From NCBI GenBank assembly GCA_026706695.1, contig JAPOYE010000019.1, positions 1 to 33,910 on the forward strand: a stretch of 33,910 bases of DNA, given 5' to 3'. Under the pieces are notes generated by a model. That model did not search any database. It saw nothing but the letters and a program-made list of their open reading frames with translations, and had not been told where the DNA came from. The position numbers and the translations under genes were made by a program. The DNA is from Candidatus Dadabacteria bacterium. Its GTDB lineage: Bacteria; Desulfobacterota_D; UBA1144; Nemesobacterales; Nemesobacteraceae. Of the stretch, positions 1 through 6,593 are shown piece after piece; position 1 is the first letter of the stretch; each line of letters begins with the position of its first letter.

Positions 1-226
1 ACAGATTGTAAAGAGCGCACAGAATTATCGTCTTGAACATCACTATCTCGTCCCACGGCTTGCGCCCCGCGCTTGACTTGCGCTCCCTCTGCGGTTCCCT
101 CCATACCGACCTGAGACGGGGACGGAACAGTTCCCAGGGAATTATTGCGTTGAGTTTGACCAAGGGGTCTTTCTTGTCATCCAGTCTCACGTACCTGCCC
201 TCTTCTCCGAAATCCAGCTGTTCCAC
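1..226 (-). CDS. IS5-family transposase, N-terminal part (runs off window)
   Basis: Reading the minus strand gives an open frame that starts at a GTG (224-226) with GGAGG seven bases upstream and continues off the left edge, so about 75 residues are visible. The protein carries the IS5-type N-terminal signature: AIIPWELFRPRLRSVW, then a Lys/Arg-rich GRKPWDEIVMFK, then LCALYNL. In this family the region precedes the DDE catalytic domain, which lies outside the window. The element may be complete or truncated; this cannot be judged here. The plus-strand open frame across the same bases is its shadow. Confidence 0.75.
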   Translation of the reverse strand, partial: MEQLDFGEEGRYVRLDDKKDPLVKLNAIIPWELFRPRLRSVWREPQRERKSSAGRKPWDEIVMFKTIILCALYNL

Positions 227-282
227 TTTCCTTCCTCCGGCATTGTTTTGTATCCACACCCACGGCCCCCCTGTAATTTGAC

Positions 283-294
283 GGGGGGGGGGGG
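283..294 (+). repeat. Homopolymer run of 12 G
   Basis: Twelve consecutive G lie just upstream of the IS5-type transposase start (C-run on its coding strand). The run is outside any gene I can support. It could be part of the insertion sequence end, an assembly artefact or a slippage-prone tract. No inverted repeat could be defined around it. Confidence 0.6.
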
Positions 295-362
295 TGAGCG
301 GGTATTCTTTGTTCCTGCTTGAAGTTTAACTGGAATACGAGGGTATTTTTAGAAGTGCCTTA

Positions 363-740
363 ATGTTAGGTATTGGGGGCACTATAACGTATTTAGTTGG
401 ACGTATACTTAGATCTCCTCTTCATGATAAAGCTATAATAGCGGAACTTGAAAGGGTTAGAGTGCTTACTGAAGTATGGATACAAAACCAAGACCCCAAT
501 ACGGGAGAGCTTCATCCTGCAAAAGGGCCGGAAGGAGATTATGTGTACCATCTGGCTTCAGATTTAGATTCACTTTTGAATAAATATAGAGACGATTGGT
601 TGTCCACACCCAAAGACACTCCAGACAACGAAAGGGTTAAAAGAATTGGAATTAATGCGACTGACTCCATAGCTTTGATTAGGCAACACGGATACGTAAA
701 GGCCAAGAGAATTAGAAAAAAAGAACTCCAACACTCTTGA
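363..740 (+). CDS. Hypothetical protein, 125 aa
   Basis: I do not recognise this protein. It begins with a short hydrophobic stretch (about residues 1-17, LGIGGTITYLVGRIL) and is otherwise polar and mixed-charge, ending in a Lys/Arg-rich tail. It could be a small protein with one N-terminal membrane anchor. The frame is open back to a stop at 327-329 without an earlier ATG/GTG/TTG, so the ATG at 363 is the only sensible start, although no clear ribosome binding site precedes it. It lies between an IS5-type and an IS1595-type transposase and is more AT-rich than the genes after 4854, which suggests accessory DNA. It could also be a non-functional leftover. Confidence 0.5.
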   Translation: MLGIGGTITYLVGRILRSPLHDKAIIAELERVRVLTEVWIQNQDPNTGELHPAKGPEGDYVYHLASDLDSLLNKYRDDWLSTPKDTPDNERVKRIGINATDSIALIRQHGYVKAKRIRKKELQHS

Positions 741-790
741 CACCCTGCCTGCCTTCAGTTACCTTATAGTCACATTAGGAGATAACAATC

Positions 791-1729
791 ATGGCACAGA
801 AAGCACCTGGAAAATCACATCGCAAGGGACTGACACTACTTCAAGTAGCGGATATGTTCAAGGATGAGAAGACGGCCAAAGCATGGCTTACGGAACAGCG
901 TTGGCCCGAAGGCCCTCGTTGCCCCTATTGCGATTCTCCTAATGTACAGTCTGACATCAAGCACAAGACCATGACGCACAGGTGCCGTGAGTGCGAAGGT
1001 AAGCCTATGTTCACCCTTAGAACGGGAACGGTCATGGAAGGGTCGAAATTAAAGTATCGGATCTGGGCTGTAGGCATATACCTGTTCATTACCAACATCA
1101 AAGGCATATCATCCATGAAGCTTCACAGGGAGCTGGGCATTGGACAGAAAGCTGCTTGGTTTATGTTACACAGGCTCCGTAAGGCGTATGAGGCGGAAGT
1201 GGGACCGTTCTCCGGCACTGTGGAAGTGGACGAGACCTTCATAGGTGGCAAGGAGAAAAACAAGCACAACAACAAGAGAAGTCATATACAAGGTCCTTCC
1301 GGCAAAGCCGTGGTTATAGGAATGAAGGACAGGGTAACAAACAAGGTTATAGCCAAGCCTGTTCCTGAAAGAACCAAGCAGGAATTGCAGGGATTTATTA
1401 GTAATCATGTTTCTAAGAAGGCTATGGTCTATACTGATGATCATAGAAGTTATATCGGACTTCCCTTTGAACATGAGAGCGTAAACCATAGTGTAAATGA
1501 GTACGTAAGGGAACAGGCACATACAAATGGCGTGGAGAGCTTCTGGAGTATGCTTAAGAGGGGATACTATGGGACTTACCATAGTATCAGTCCCAAACAC
1601 CTTGGACGTTATGTTATGGAGTTTTCAGGAAGGCATAACGTCAGGGAACTGGATACCATAGAGCAGATGGGACTTCTGGCAAAGGGGATGAAGGGCAAGA
1701 GGCTAACTTACAGGGAACTCGTTAATTGA
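791..1729 (+). CDS. IS1595-family (ISXO2-like) transposase
   Basis: A DDE-type transposase that would mobilise its own element by cut and insertion at short inverted repeats. The 312 residues have the full IS1595 layout. An N-terminal zinc ribbon has Cys pairs at 44/47 and 65/68. A helical segment (about 85-135, with WAVGIYLFITNIKGISS and GQKAAWFMLHRLR) follows. The catalytic core has D147 in GTVEVDETFIGG, D216/D217 in YTDDHRSY, and H244-N246-E249 in HTNGVESFWS. The length is normal and the frame is intact, so it could be active. GGAGA lies about 10 bases before the ATG. Its last codons overlap the TTG start of the methyltransferase gene by four bases (TTGA), so the two are probably co-translated. 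Confidence 0.93.
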   Translation: MAQKAPGKSHRKGLTLLQVADMFKDEKTAKAWLTEQRWPEGPRCPYCDSPNVQSDIKHKTMTHRCRECEGKPMFTLRTGTVMEGSKLKYRIWAVGIYLFITNIKGISSMKLHRELGIGQKAAWFMLHRLRKAYEAEVGPFSGTVEVDETFIGGKEKNKHNNKRSHIQGPSGKAVVIGMKDRVTNKVIAKPVPERTKQELQGFISNHVSKKAMVYTDDHRSYIGLPFEHESVNHSVNEYVREQAHTNGVESFWSMLKRGYYGTYHSISPKHLGRYVMEFSGRHNVRELDTIEQMGLLAKGMKGKRLTYRELVN

Positions 1730-2976
1730 ACAAGCAAGTGGAATCATCCTTACCTAATTTCGGTAAAAAAACTATCTTTACCGGAGATAATCTTCCTATA
1801 ATGCGAGGGATGAATTCCAACTGTATTGACCTGATTTATCTTGATCCTCCTTTCAACTCAAAAGCAAATTATGCCGCCCCGATCGGAAGCAAGGCAGCGG
1901 GGGCGGAATTTAAAGACACTTGGTCGCTTTCCGATGTGGATGTAGCTTGGCTTGATTTGTTGGAAGCTAAACATCCGGCACTCAATCGAGTTATTCATGC
2001 CGCCATAACAAACAGCGATAAATCATATTTGATTTATATGGCAGTCAGGTTGTTGGAAATGAAACGTATTCTTAAATCTACTGGAAGCATCTACCTTCAC
2101 TGCGACCCGACTATGAGCCACTACCTTAAACTGGTGATGGACGCTATCTTCGGACGTAAAAGTTTCCGTAATGAAATTGTGTGGAGGTACAAGAAATATC
2201 AGAAAGCCGAAATGCGCTACTTCACGCGGAATTCGGACCGCTTACTTTTCTACGCAATGGAAGAAGCTGGATTTTCTCCTGTGTTAGAGAAGCTGAAAAA
2301 GCCAAAGCGTTTCCTGAAACGGGTTTGGGACAAAGAAACAAAGCGTATTGTGAATGCGAAAGACAGCGACGGCAAGGTGCAATATATGACCGTTAATGAG
2401 GAAAAGATAGACGATGTGTGGTCATTACCTTATCTCATGCCGGCATCCAAGGAACGTTTGGGTTATCCTACGCAGAAGCCGAGCAAGTTACTTGAATACG
2501 TAATTCGTGCCAGCAGCAGCCCCGGTGATATTGTGCTTGATCCGTTTTGCGGTTGCGCCACAACCCTCGTCGCGGCCGACAGGTTGCAACGTAACTGGGT
2601 CGGAATTGATATTTCTCCTAAGGCGGCGGAACTGGTAACTATACGGATTAAACAGGATCAAGGGTTGTTTCAGGAGATAGTCGCCCGTAAGGACATACCG
2701 GAACGTACCGATGTGATCCAACTCAAACCCTATAATTCAACCGACAACAAGAAATTTCTGTATGGGGAGCAGGAAGGGCATTGTAAAGGATGTGGAACTC
2801 ATTTTGAAATGAGGAATCTTACCATCGATCATATAATCGCCCGTTCGGTTGGAGGCACGGATCATCTTGATAATCTACAGTTGCTTTGTGGCAACTGTAA
2901 TAGCATTAAAGGCAATCGAGGACAGGAATATCTGTTGGCTAAGATTGAGGGAAGGAAGGTAGCTTATGCCGGATGA
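1726..2976 (+). CDS. Beta-class DNA methyltransferase fused to an HNH nuclease domain
   Basis: A site-specific DNA methyltransferase (amino group of adenine, or N4-cytosine) with a C-terminal HNH domain, 416 aa. The methylation motif DPPF is at 40-43. The target-recognition region is in the middle, GYPTQKP is at 246-252, and the AdoMet-binding motif DPFCGCATT is at 272-280. This IV-before-I order marks the beta class. Residues 350-400 are a complete HNH module: C353/C356, D368-H369, H380, N383 and C388/C391. The HNH part could be the cognate nuclease or a DNA-binding aid; sequence alone cannot decide. The start is a TTG inside the transposase stop region (four-base overlap), so expression is tied to the transposase. 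The protein looks intact and is probably a passenger of the IS1595-type element. Confidence 0.85.
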   Translation: MNKQVESSLPNFGKKTIFTGDNLPIMRGMNSNCIDLIYLDPPFNSKANYAAPIGSKAAGAEFKDTWSLSDVDVAWLDLLEAKHPALNRVIHAAITNSDKSYLIYMAVRLLEMKRILKSTGSIYLHCDPTMSHYLKLVMDAIFGRKSFRNEIVWRYKKYQKAEMRYFTRNSDRLLFYAMEEAGFSPVLEKLKKPKRFLKRVWDKETKRIVNAKDSDGKVQYMTVNEEKIDDVWSLPYLMPASKERLGYPTQKPSKLLEYVIRASSSPGDIVLDPFCGCATTLVAADRLQRNWVGIDISPKAAELVTIRIKQDQGLFQEIVARKDIPERTDVIQLKPYNSTDNKKFLYGEQEGHCKGCGTHFEMRNLTIDHIIARSVGGTDHLDNLQLLCGNCNSIKGNRGQEYLLAKIEGRKVAYAG

Positions 2977-3040
2977 GAAATTAAGGAGAGCAGCATGATA
3001 CAAGTTACGGTCAAGTTAATAAGGGTGGGACGATAAACGC

Positions 3041-3292
3041 TTGCGGAAGTGCGCCGAGTTCAGGGAAGATGGCTACCAATATGCTTACGTGGACGAAGGG
3101 TTAGAGGTGGAGAAGCTAATGGAACTGGCAAGGGTGCTTAGGGAGAACCTGTGGGACAGGGAAATTGAGAAAGTCAGGATTGATATAGAACTTGCCGCAG
3201 ACTGCGGATGTATTCAGCATATAGACGAACCACCCCCGCCTGTAAAGGAGGATGATAATGACCAAACCCAAAAAGAAACCCAAAGAGATTAA
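3041..3292 (+). CDS. Small acidic hypothetical protein, 83 aa
   Basis: Not recognised. The protein is acidic with a helical middle (EVEKLMELARVLRENLWDREIEKVRIDIEL) and a Pro/Asp/Gln-rich tail. The only in-frame start is a TTG at 3041 without a clear ribosome binding site. A better-placed ATG at 2995, preceded by AAGGAG, opens a 13-codon frame that stops at 3034-3036. A one-base shift near 3020-3035 would join it to this frame, so the gene may be frameshifted or misread. It overlaps the next small ORF by 35 bases and lies within the probable IS1595-type element. Confidence 0.4.
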   Translation: MRKCAEFREDGYQYAYVDEGLEVEKLMELARVLRENLWDREIEKVRIDIELAADCGCIQHIDEPPPPVKEDDNDQTQKETQRD

Positions 3293-3425
3293 ACTTCCTT
3301 CAAGGAAAGATTATCAACCGTCAAGAAAGGAGTTAAGGGAAGAATTTGATATGCCCGGGGCTGACAAGCTAACCGTGAACAAAGCTTTTTTTCAACCGGT
3401 GAAAATAGTGGAAGAAAAGAACTGA
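3258..3425 (+). CDS. Small basic hypothetical protein, 55 aa
   Basis: A short open frame that starts at an ATG with a strong ribosome binding site (AAAGGAGG, eight bases upstream). The product begins MTKPKKKPKEIKLPSRKDY, is strongly basic at its N terminus and acidic in the middle, and has no membrane segment. The family is unknown. A Lys/Pro-rich small protein next to a transposase and methyltransferase might bind nucleic acid, but that is only inference. It is the last gene before the right inverted match of the probable IS1595-type element. Confidence 0.5.
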   Translation: MTKPKKKPKEIKLPSRKDYQPSRKELREEFDMPGADKLTVNKAFFQPVKIVEEKN

Positions 3426-3470
3426 ATTTTATAATAGAACTATAGACCGTTAGAAAATGTGACTTTTAGA

Positions 3471-3585
3471 TATAATTCCCAATGATTTGGCGGTCGTGCG
3501 CCGCCTGAAATTTGCTTTTTATCCGATGGGACCAAGCCTTGGCAGCCGCTTGGTTCTTCGGTCCCGAAAAATGTTGGGAATTATA
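3471..3585. repeat. Hairpin-rich left flank of the tnpB element
   Basis: TATAATTCCCAA at 3471-3482 is the exact inverse of TTGGGAATTATA at 3574-3585. Between them are smaller dyads: GGCGG/CCGCC near 3489-3504, and nested GGGACC...GGTCCC with ACCAAGC...GCTTGGT near 3528-3565. Subterminal hairpins are typical of IS200/IS605 ends, where they are recognised as folded single strands. Alternatively this is a small palindromic element beside the tnpB unit. Confidence 0.6.
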
Positions 3586-3598
3586 TACTTGCTTACCC
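3574..3598 (-). repeat. Left 25-bp inverted repeat of tnpB element
   Basis: Its reverse complement reads GGGTAAGCAAGTATATAA followed by TTCCCAA and differs from the right copy at two positions. It sits 33 bases before the tnpB start. Confidence 0.75.
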
Positions 3599-3631
3599 AA
3601 ACGCCATGATGGATGGGGATAACATACTGCA

Positions 3632-4861
3632 ATGGCTAAAGAAATACGTACCGTAGAGTTTGTCGTTCTGCCTACATCCAAGGCAAAGGCAGCGAAGATG
3701 TTCCGGATAGCGGGAGCCTGCAGGTTCGTCTGGAACCATTTTCGGGGAAAAAACCTTGCCGACTACCAAGCGTTCAGAAACGACAAGGGGCAGAGACCGC
3801 ATACCAGTTATTTCAGTCTCGGAGTCGAGTTTACCAAGCTGAGGCATGAGACAGACTGGCTTAGGGGTCTTCCTGCCAATCCTATCAAGCACACTCTCAA
3901 GTATTTTTCTGATGCATTAAAAGATGCTATGGCTGGCAAAAAGGGCTTCCCAAAGCCGAGGAGCAGAAAAAAAACCGCTCCCAGTTTCACCATACCAAGT
4001 TCTTGTGGTGTAAGAATACGGAAGGTCAACAAAAAGTATTCTTCACTTCTTATTCCCTTGGTGGGCTTGGTAACGCTTGCCCGCAGGGGAGGCAATCCCT
4101 GGGAAAGCGGAGTACCCAAGCAGGCAGTGCTTCGCCATGACGGACACAGGTGGCGTGCCTTTGTTTCCTACGAGGTTGAAGTAGAGAAAAGACCGGATAA
4201 CGGTGAGGTTCTCGGAGTTGACATGAACGCACGCCAGATTGCCACTTCAGATGGAGATTTCTACTTTCTGCCTGATCTTGAGAAAAAAGAGAAGCGAAAG
4301 AAGTGGTATCAGAGGAAAATGGCAAGGCAGGTAAAGGGGTCTAACAGAAGAAAAGACACAAAGAAGAAACTCAGGAAGGCAAGTAGGAAGATAGCTAATA
4401 CTCGCAGGAACTGGATTCACAAGACAACAAGTGAGGTTTCCGGGAAATGCGGAACTATAGTCACAGAAGACTTAAAGGTTAGGAACATGACTGCTTCTGC
4501 GAAGGGTACTGTAGAGAATCCGGGGAGAAACGTAAGGCAGAAGGCAGGACTTAACAGGGCGATGCTTGATACCGCCATGGGGGAGATAAGAAGAAATCTT
4601 GAGTACAAGTGCGGGAAATTGATAAAAGTGAATCCCGCGTATACATCTCAGACGTGTTCTGAGTGTGGTCATACAGATAAAGAGAACCGTAAATCTCAAG
4701 CGCGGTTCCTGTGTGTGAGTTGCGGGTTTGTGTCCAACGCGGACACGAACGCTGCGATTAACATAAGGCGTCTGGGAATGGCGCAACTGCACGGAGAGGG
4801 TACTGGTATTAGCACAGTCCCTGCGAACCGTGAAATTGATACGAGATTGCCCTATGGGTAA
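3632..4861 (+). CDS. tnpB: TnpB, RNA-guided RuvC nuclease
   Basis: TnpB proteins are compact RNA-guided DNA nucleases, related to the ancestors of Cas12, that help their transposon persist by cutting empty target sites. The 409 residues show an N-terminal helix-rich and wedge region, a RuvC domain with all three acidic residues (D197 in VLGVDMNA, E279 in IVTEDLKV, D371 in NADTNAAINI) and a zinc finger with Cys at 342/345 and 361/364. Length and motifs are complete, so activity is plausible. The stop codon lies in the right inverted repeat, and the last bases overlap the ATG of the downstream ABC gene by eight bases. In this family the guide RNA overlaps the 3' end of the gene and its guide comes from DNA just beyond the right end, which here would be ABC transporter sequence. 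Confidence 0.93.
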   Translation: MAKEIRTVEFVVLPTSKAKAAKMFRIAGACRFVWNHFRGKNLADYQAFRNDKGQRPHTSYFSLGVEFTKLRHETDWLRGLPANPIKHTLKYFSDALKDAMAGKKGFPKPRSRKKTAPSFTIPSSCGVRIRKVNKKYSSLLIPLVGLVTLARRGGNPWESGVPKQAVLRHDGHRWRAFVSYEVEVEKRPDNGEVLGVDMNARQIATSDGDFYFLPDLEKKEKRKKWYQRKMARQVKGSNRRKDTKKKLRKASRKIANTRRNWIHKTTSEVSGKCGTIVTEDLKVRNMTASAKGTVENPGRNVRQKAGLNRAMLDTAMGEIRRNLEYKCGKLIKVNPAYTSQTCSECGHTDKENRKSQARFLCVSCGFVSNADTNAAINIRRLGMAQLHGEGTGISTVPANREIDTRLPYG

Positions 4862-4900
4862 ACAAGTATATAACTCCCAAACAAGCATTTCCTCCCTTAT
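4740..4900 (+). ncRNA. Probable omega/re-RNA of the tnpB element (approximate limits)
   Basis: By analogy with studied IS200/IS605 tnpB elements, a non-coding RNA should cover the last part of tnpB and the right end, then 15-20 guide bases from the flank. The region after the zinc finger codons is less protein-like, and the right repeat ends at 4880, so the guide would start near 4881 (ACAAGCATTTCC). No promoter or fold was verified; limits are inferred. Confidence 0.35.
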
Positions 4901-6584
4901 TCTGCGGTACAGATACTCGTTTCTAACCGGTCTTGTCTCTCTCACGCTGGTGGATATGGCGCAGCTGTCGGTTCCCATAGTAATCCAGTGGATAATAGAT
5001 GAGCTCACTCTGCGGAGCGCAGATTTTTCCCTCATAACCAAGTACTCCCTCTACATACTCGGTCTCGGGCTGCTCATGGCGTTTTTCCGCCTCGGCTGGC
5101 GGTACTTCATAATGGGCGGGGCGAGGAAAATAGAGTACTCGCTCAGAAACGATTTCTTCGAGCACCTCCAGAAGCTTAACTTCGATTTCTTCTCGGGAAG
5201 AAAGATCGGCGACCTGATGGCGCACACGGTGAACGACATAGAGACTCTCAAGTTCTCCTGTGGCCTGGGTCTGCTCATAGCGTATGACGGGATATTCCTG
5301 TTTTTCTTCATCTTCGCCGCGATGATCTACATCTCTCCCGAGATGGCCTTCTACGCGTTTTTGCCGTTCCCCGCACTCGCCGTCTTCGTATACAAGTTCG
5401 GAAACATGATAGAGAGGAGGTTCCAGCGTTCCCAAGATTCCTTCTCAGAGCTCACCGAAAGCGCGAGGAAGCCGGTCTCGGGAATCAAGGTAGTAAAAGC
5501 GTTCGGACTTGAGCGGGCCGAGGGGCGGGATTTTGAACGTGCGAGCGAAGACTACCTTGAAAAAAACGTACACCTGGTGAAGATCAGGGCGGGCTTTCAG
5601 CCGTTTATATATTTCGTACCCTCATTAGCGACGGCCCTGTTTCTTTTCTTCGGCGGAGCTGGCGCGATTGGTACCGAGATAACCCTCGGAGAGTTCTCCG
5701 CCATACTCATCTACCTGATGATGCTCGCCTGGCCGATGATGGCCATGGGATGGGCGATCGATCTTCTAAAAAGGGGGAACGCCTCGATAAACAGGCTGAA
5801 CAACATTTTCGCGGTTGAACAAAAAGACGACACCCGGGCAGGGGAGAAGGACTACGAACTCAAGGGAGACATAAGGTTCTCCGGGGTTTCCTTCTCCTAC
5901 GGCTCCACCCTGGCTCTGCGCGAAGTCAATCTCCACATACCCTGCGGGACGACTCTGGGAATAACGGGGCTCGTGGGCTCCGGGAAGACCACGTTGATGA
6001 AGCTGCTCATGAAAATCCACGAGACCGAACCGGGCGCAATAACGGTCGACGGGACCGACATAAGGGAGGTATCAAGAAAAAGCCTTCAGGAGACCATCGT
6101 CTACGTGCCGCAGGAAATAACCGTGTTCAGCGGAACGGTTTATGACAACATAACCTTCATAAACCCGGGCATAACCCGCGAGCAGGTGGAGCAGGCCGCC
6201 AAAACGGCGGGGATATACGGACAGATAATGGAGTTTCAGCAGGGATTCGACACCGTGGTGGGAGAGCGGGGACTCAGCCTCTCGGGAGGACAGCGACAAC
6301 GCCTGGCCATAGCAAGGGCCCTGGTGCTCAACCCCGAAGTCCTGATACTTGACGACGTGCTCTCGTCCCTCGACCCGCAAACGGAGAACACCGTGATAAC
6401 GAACGTGATAGAGGCGATGCGCGGGCGCACGGTGGTGATAATTTCAAACAGAATATCCTCCGTAGCCGGACTCTCGCGGGTCGCGGTCATGAAAAACGGA
6501 GAGATAATCGAAAGCGGGGCGCGAAGGGAGCTTGTGGAGCGACGCGGAGTTTACTACGCGCTTGAAAGACTGCAGTCTGTCTAA
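4854..6584 (+). CDS. ABC exporter half-transporter, subunit with degenerate ATPase site
   Basis: One half of a heterodimeric type IV ABC exporter (MsbA/LmrA-like), 576 aa: six membrane segments in about residues 15-310, then a nucleotide-binding domain. Walker A GLVGSGKTT is near 372-380, the Q-loop VPQE near 418-421 and the LSGGQ signature near 476-480. The Walker B end reads LILDDVLSSLD, with Asp where the catalytic Glu usually sits, and the H-loop reads ISNRIS, with Asn for His. Such a degenerate site is normal in one subunit of asymmetric exporters. The substrate is unknown. The start is set at the ATG in the tnpB element end; the upstream GTG at 4830 is inside tnpB. The native N terminus seems to have been replaced on insertion. 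The partner gene follows nine bases later. Confidence 0.9.
   Translation: MGKQVYNSQTSISSLILRYRYSFLTGLVSLTLVDMAQLSVPIVIQWIIDELTLRSADFSLITKYSLYILGLGLLMAFFRLGWRYFIMGGARKIEYSLRNDFFEHLQKLNFDFFSGRKIGDLMAHTVNDIETLKFSCGLGLLIAYDGIFLFFFIFAAMIYISPEMAFYAFLPFPALAVFVYKFGNMIERRFQRSQDSFSELTESARKPVSGIKVVKAFGLERAEGRDFERASEDYLEKNVHLVKIRAGFQPFIYFVPSLATALFLFFGGAGAIGTEITLGEFSAILIYLMMLAWPMMAMGWAIDLLKRGNASINRLNNIFAVEQKDDTRAGEKDYELKGDIRFSGVSFSYGSTLALREVNLHIPCGTTLGITGLVGSGKTTLMKLLMKIHETEPGAITVDGTDIREVSRKSLQETIVYVPQEITVFSGTVYDNITFINPGITREQVEQAAKTAGIYGQIMEFQQGFDTVVGERGLSLSGGQRQRLAIARALVLNPEVLILDDVLSSLDPQTENTVITNVIEAMRGRTVVIISNRISSVAGLSRVAVMKNGEIIESGARRELVERRGVYYALERLQSV
4856..4880 (+). repeat. Right 25-bp inverted repeat, translated as ABC transporter N terminus
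   Basis: The sequence GGGTAAACAAGTATATAA continued by CTCCCAA matches the inverse of 3574-3598 at 23 of 25 bases. It contains the tnpB stop and, in another frame, encodes residues 2-9 (GKQVYNSQ) of the ABC protein that begins at the ATG 4854-4856. Confidence 0.75.
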
Positions 6585-6593
6585 GGTGTATAA

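Larger units (their letters stand above)
768..3464 (+). mobile_element. Probable IS1595-family element with passenger genes
   Basis: A transposase gene, an overlapping methyltransferase-HNH gene and two small ORFs lie on the same strand with almost no spacing. The block is bracketed by a nine-base inverted match: AGTCACATT at 768-776 and AATGTGACT at 3456-3464. The left copy sits 14 bases before the transposase start, where an insertion sequence end is expected, and the right copy sits 31 bases after the last small ORF. Members of the IS1595 family are known to carry passenger genes. The match is short, the outer tips and target duplication could not be defined, and the limits given are the inner inverted matches only. 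Confidence 0.45.
3471..4880 (+). mobile_element. tnpB-only IS200/IS605-type element
   Basis: An intact tnpB lies between two copies of a 25-base sequence in inverted orientation (3574-3598 and 4856-4880, 23 of 25 matching). A further 12-base copy at 3471-3482 lies at the outer edge of a hairpin-rich left segment. No TnpA (Y1 or serine recombinase) gene is present, so the element is non-autonomous and would need a recombinase supplied elsewhere. The right end is embedded in the first codons of an ABC transporter gene. The exact left tip is uncertain: 3471 and 3574 are both possible. Confidence 0.7.

Noticed and set aside
33-281. Plus-strand 82-codon frame at the left edge
   Set aside because: It is antisense to a clear IS5-family transposase start with a proper ribosome binding site.
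4472-5041. Minus-strand 189-codon frame across the tnpB-ABC junction
   Set aside because: Antisense to two strongly supported genes; product has no recognisable features.
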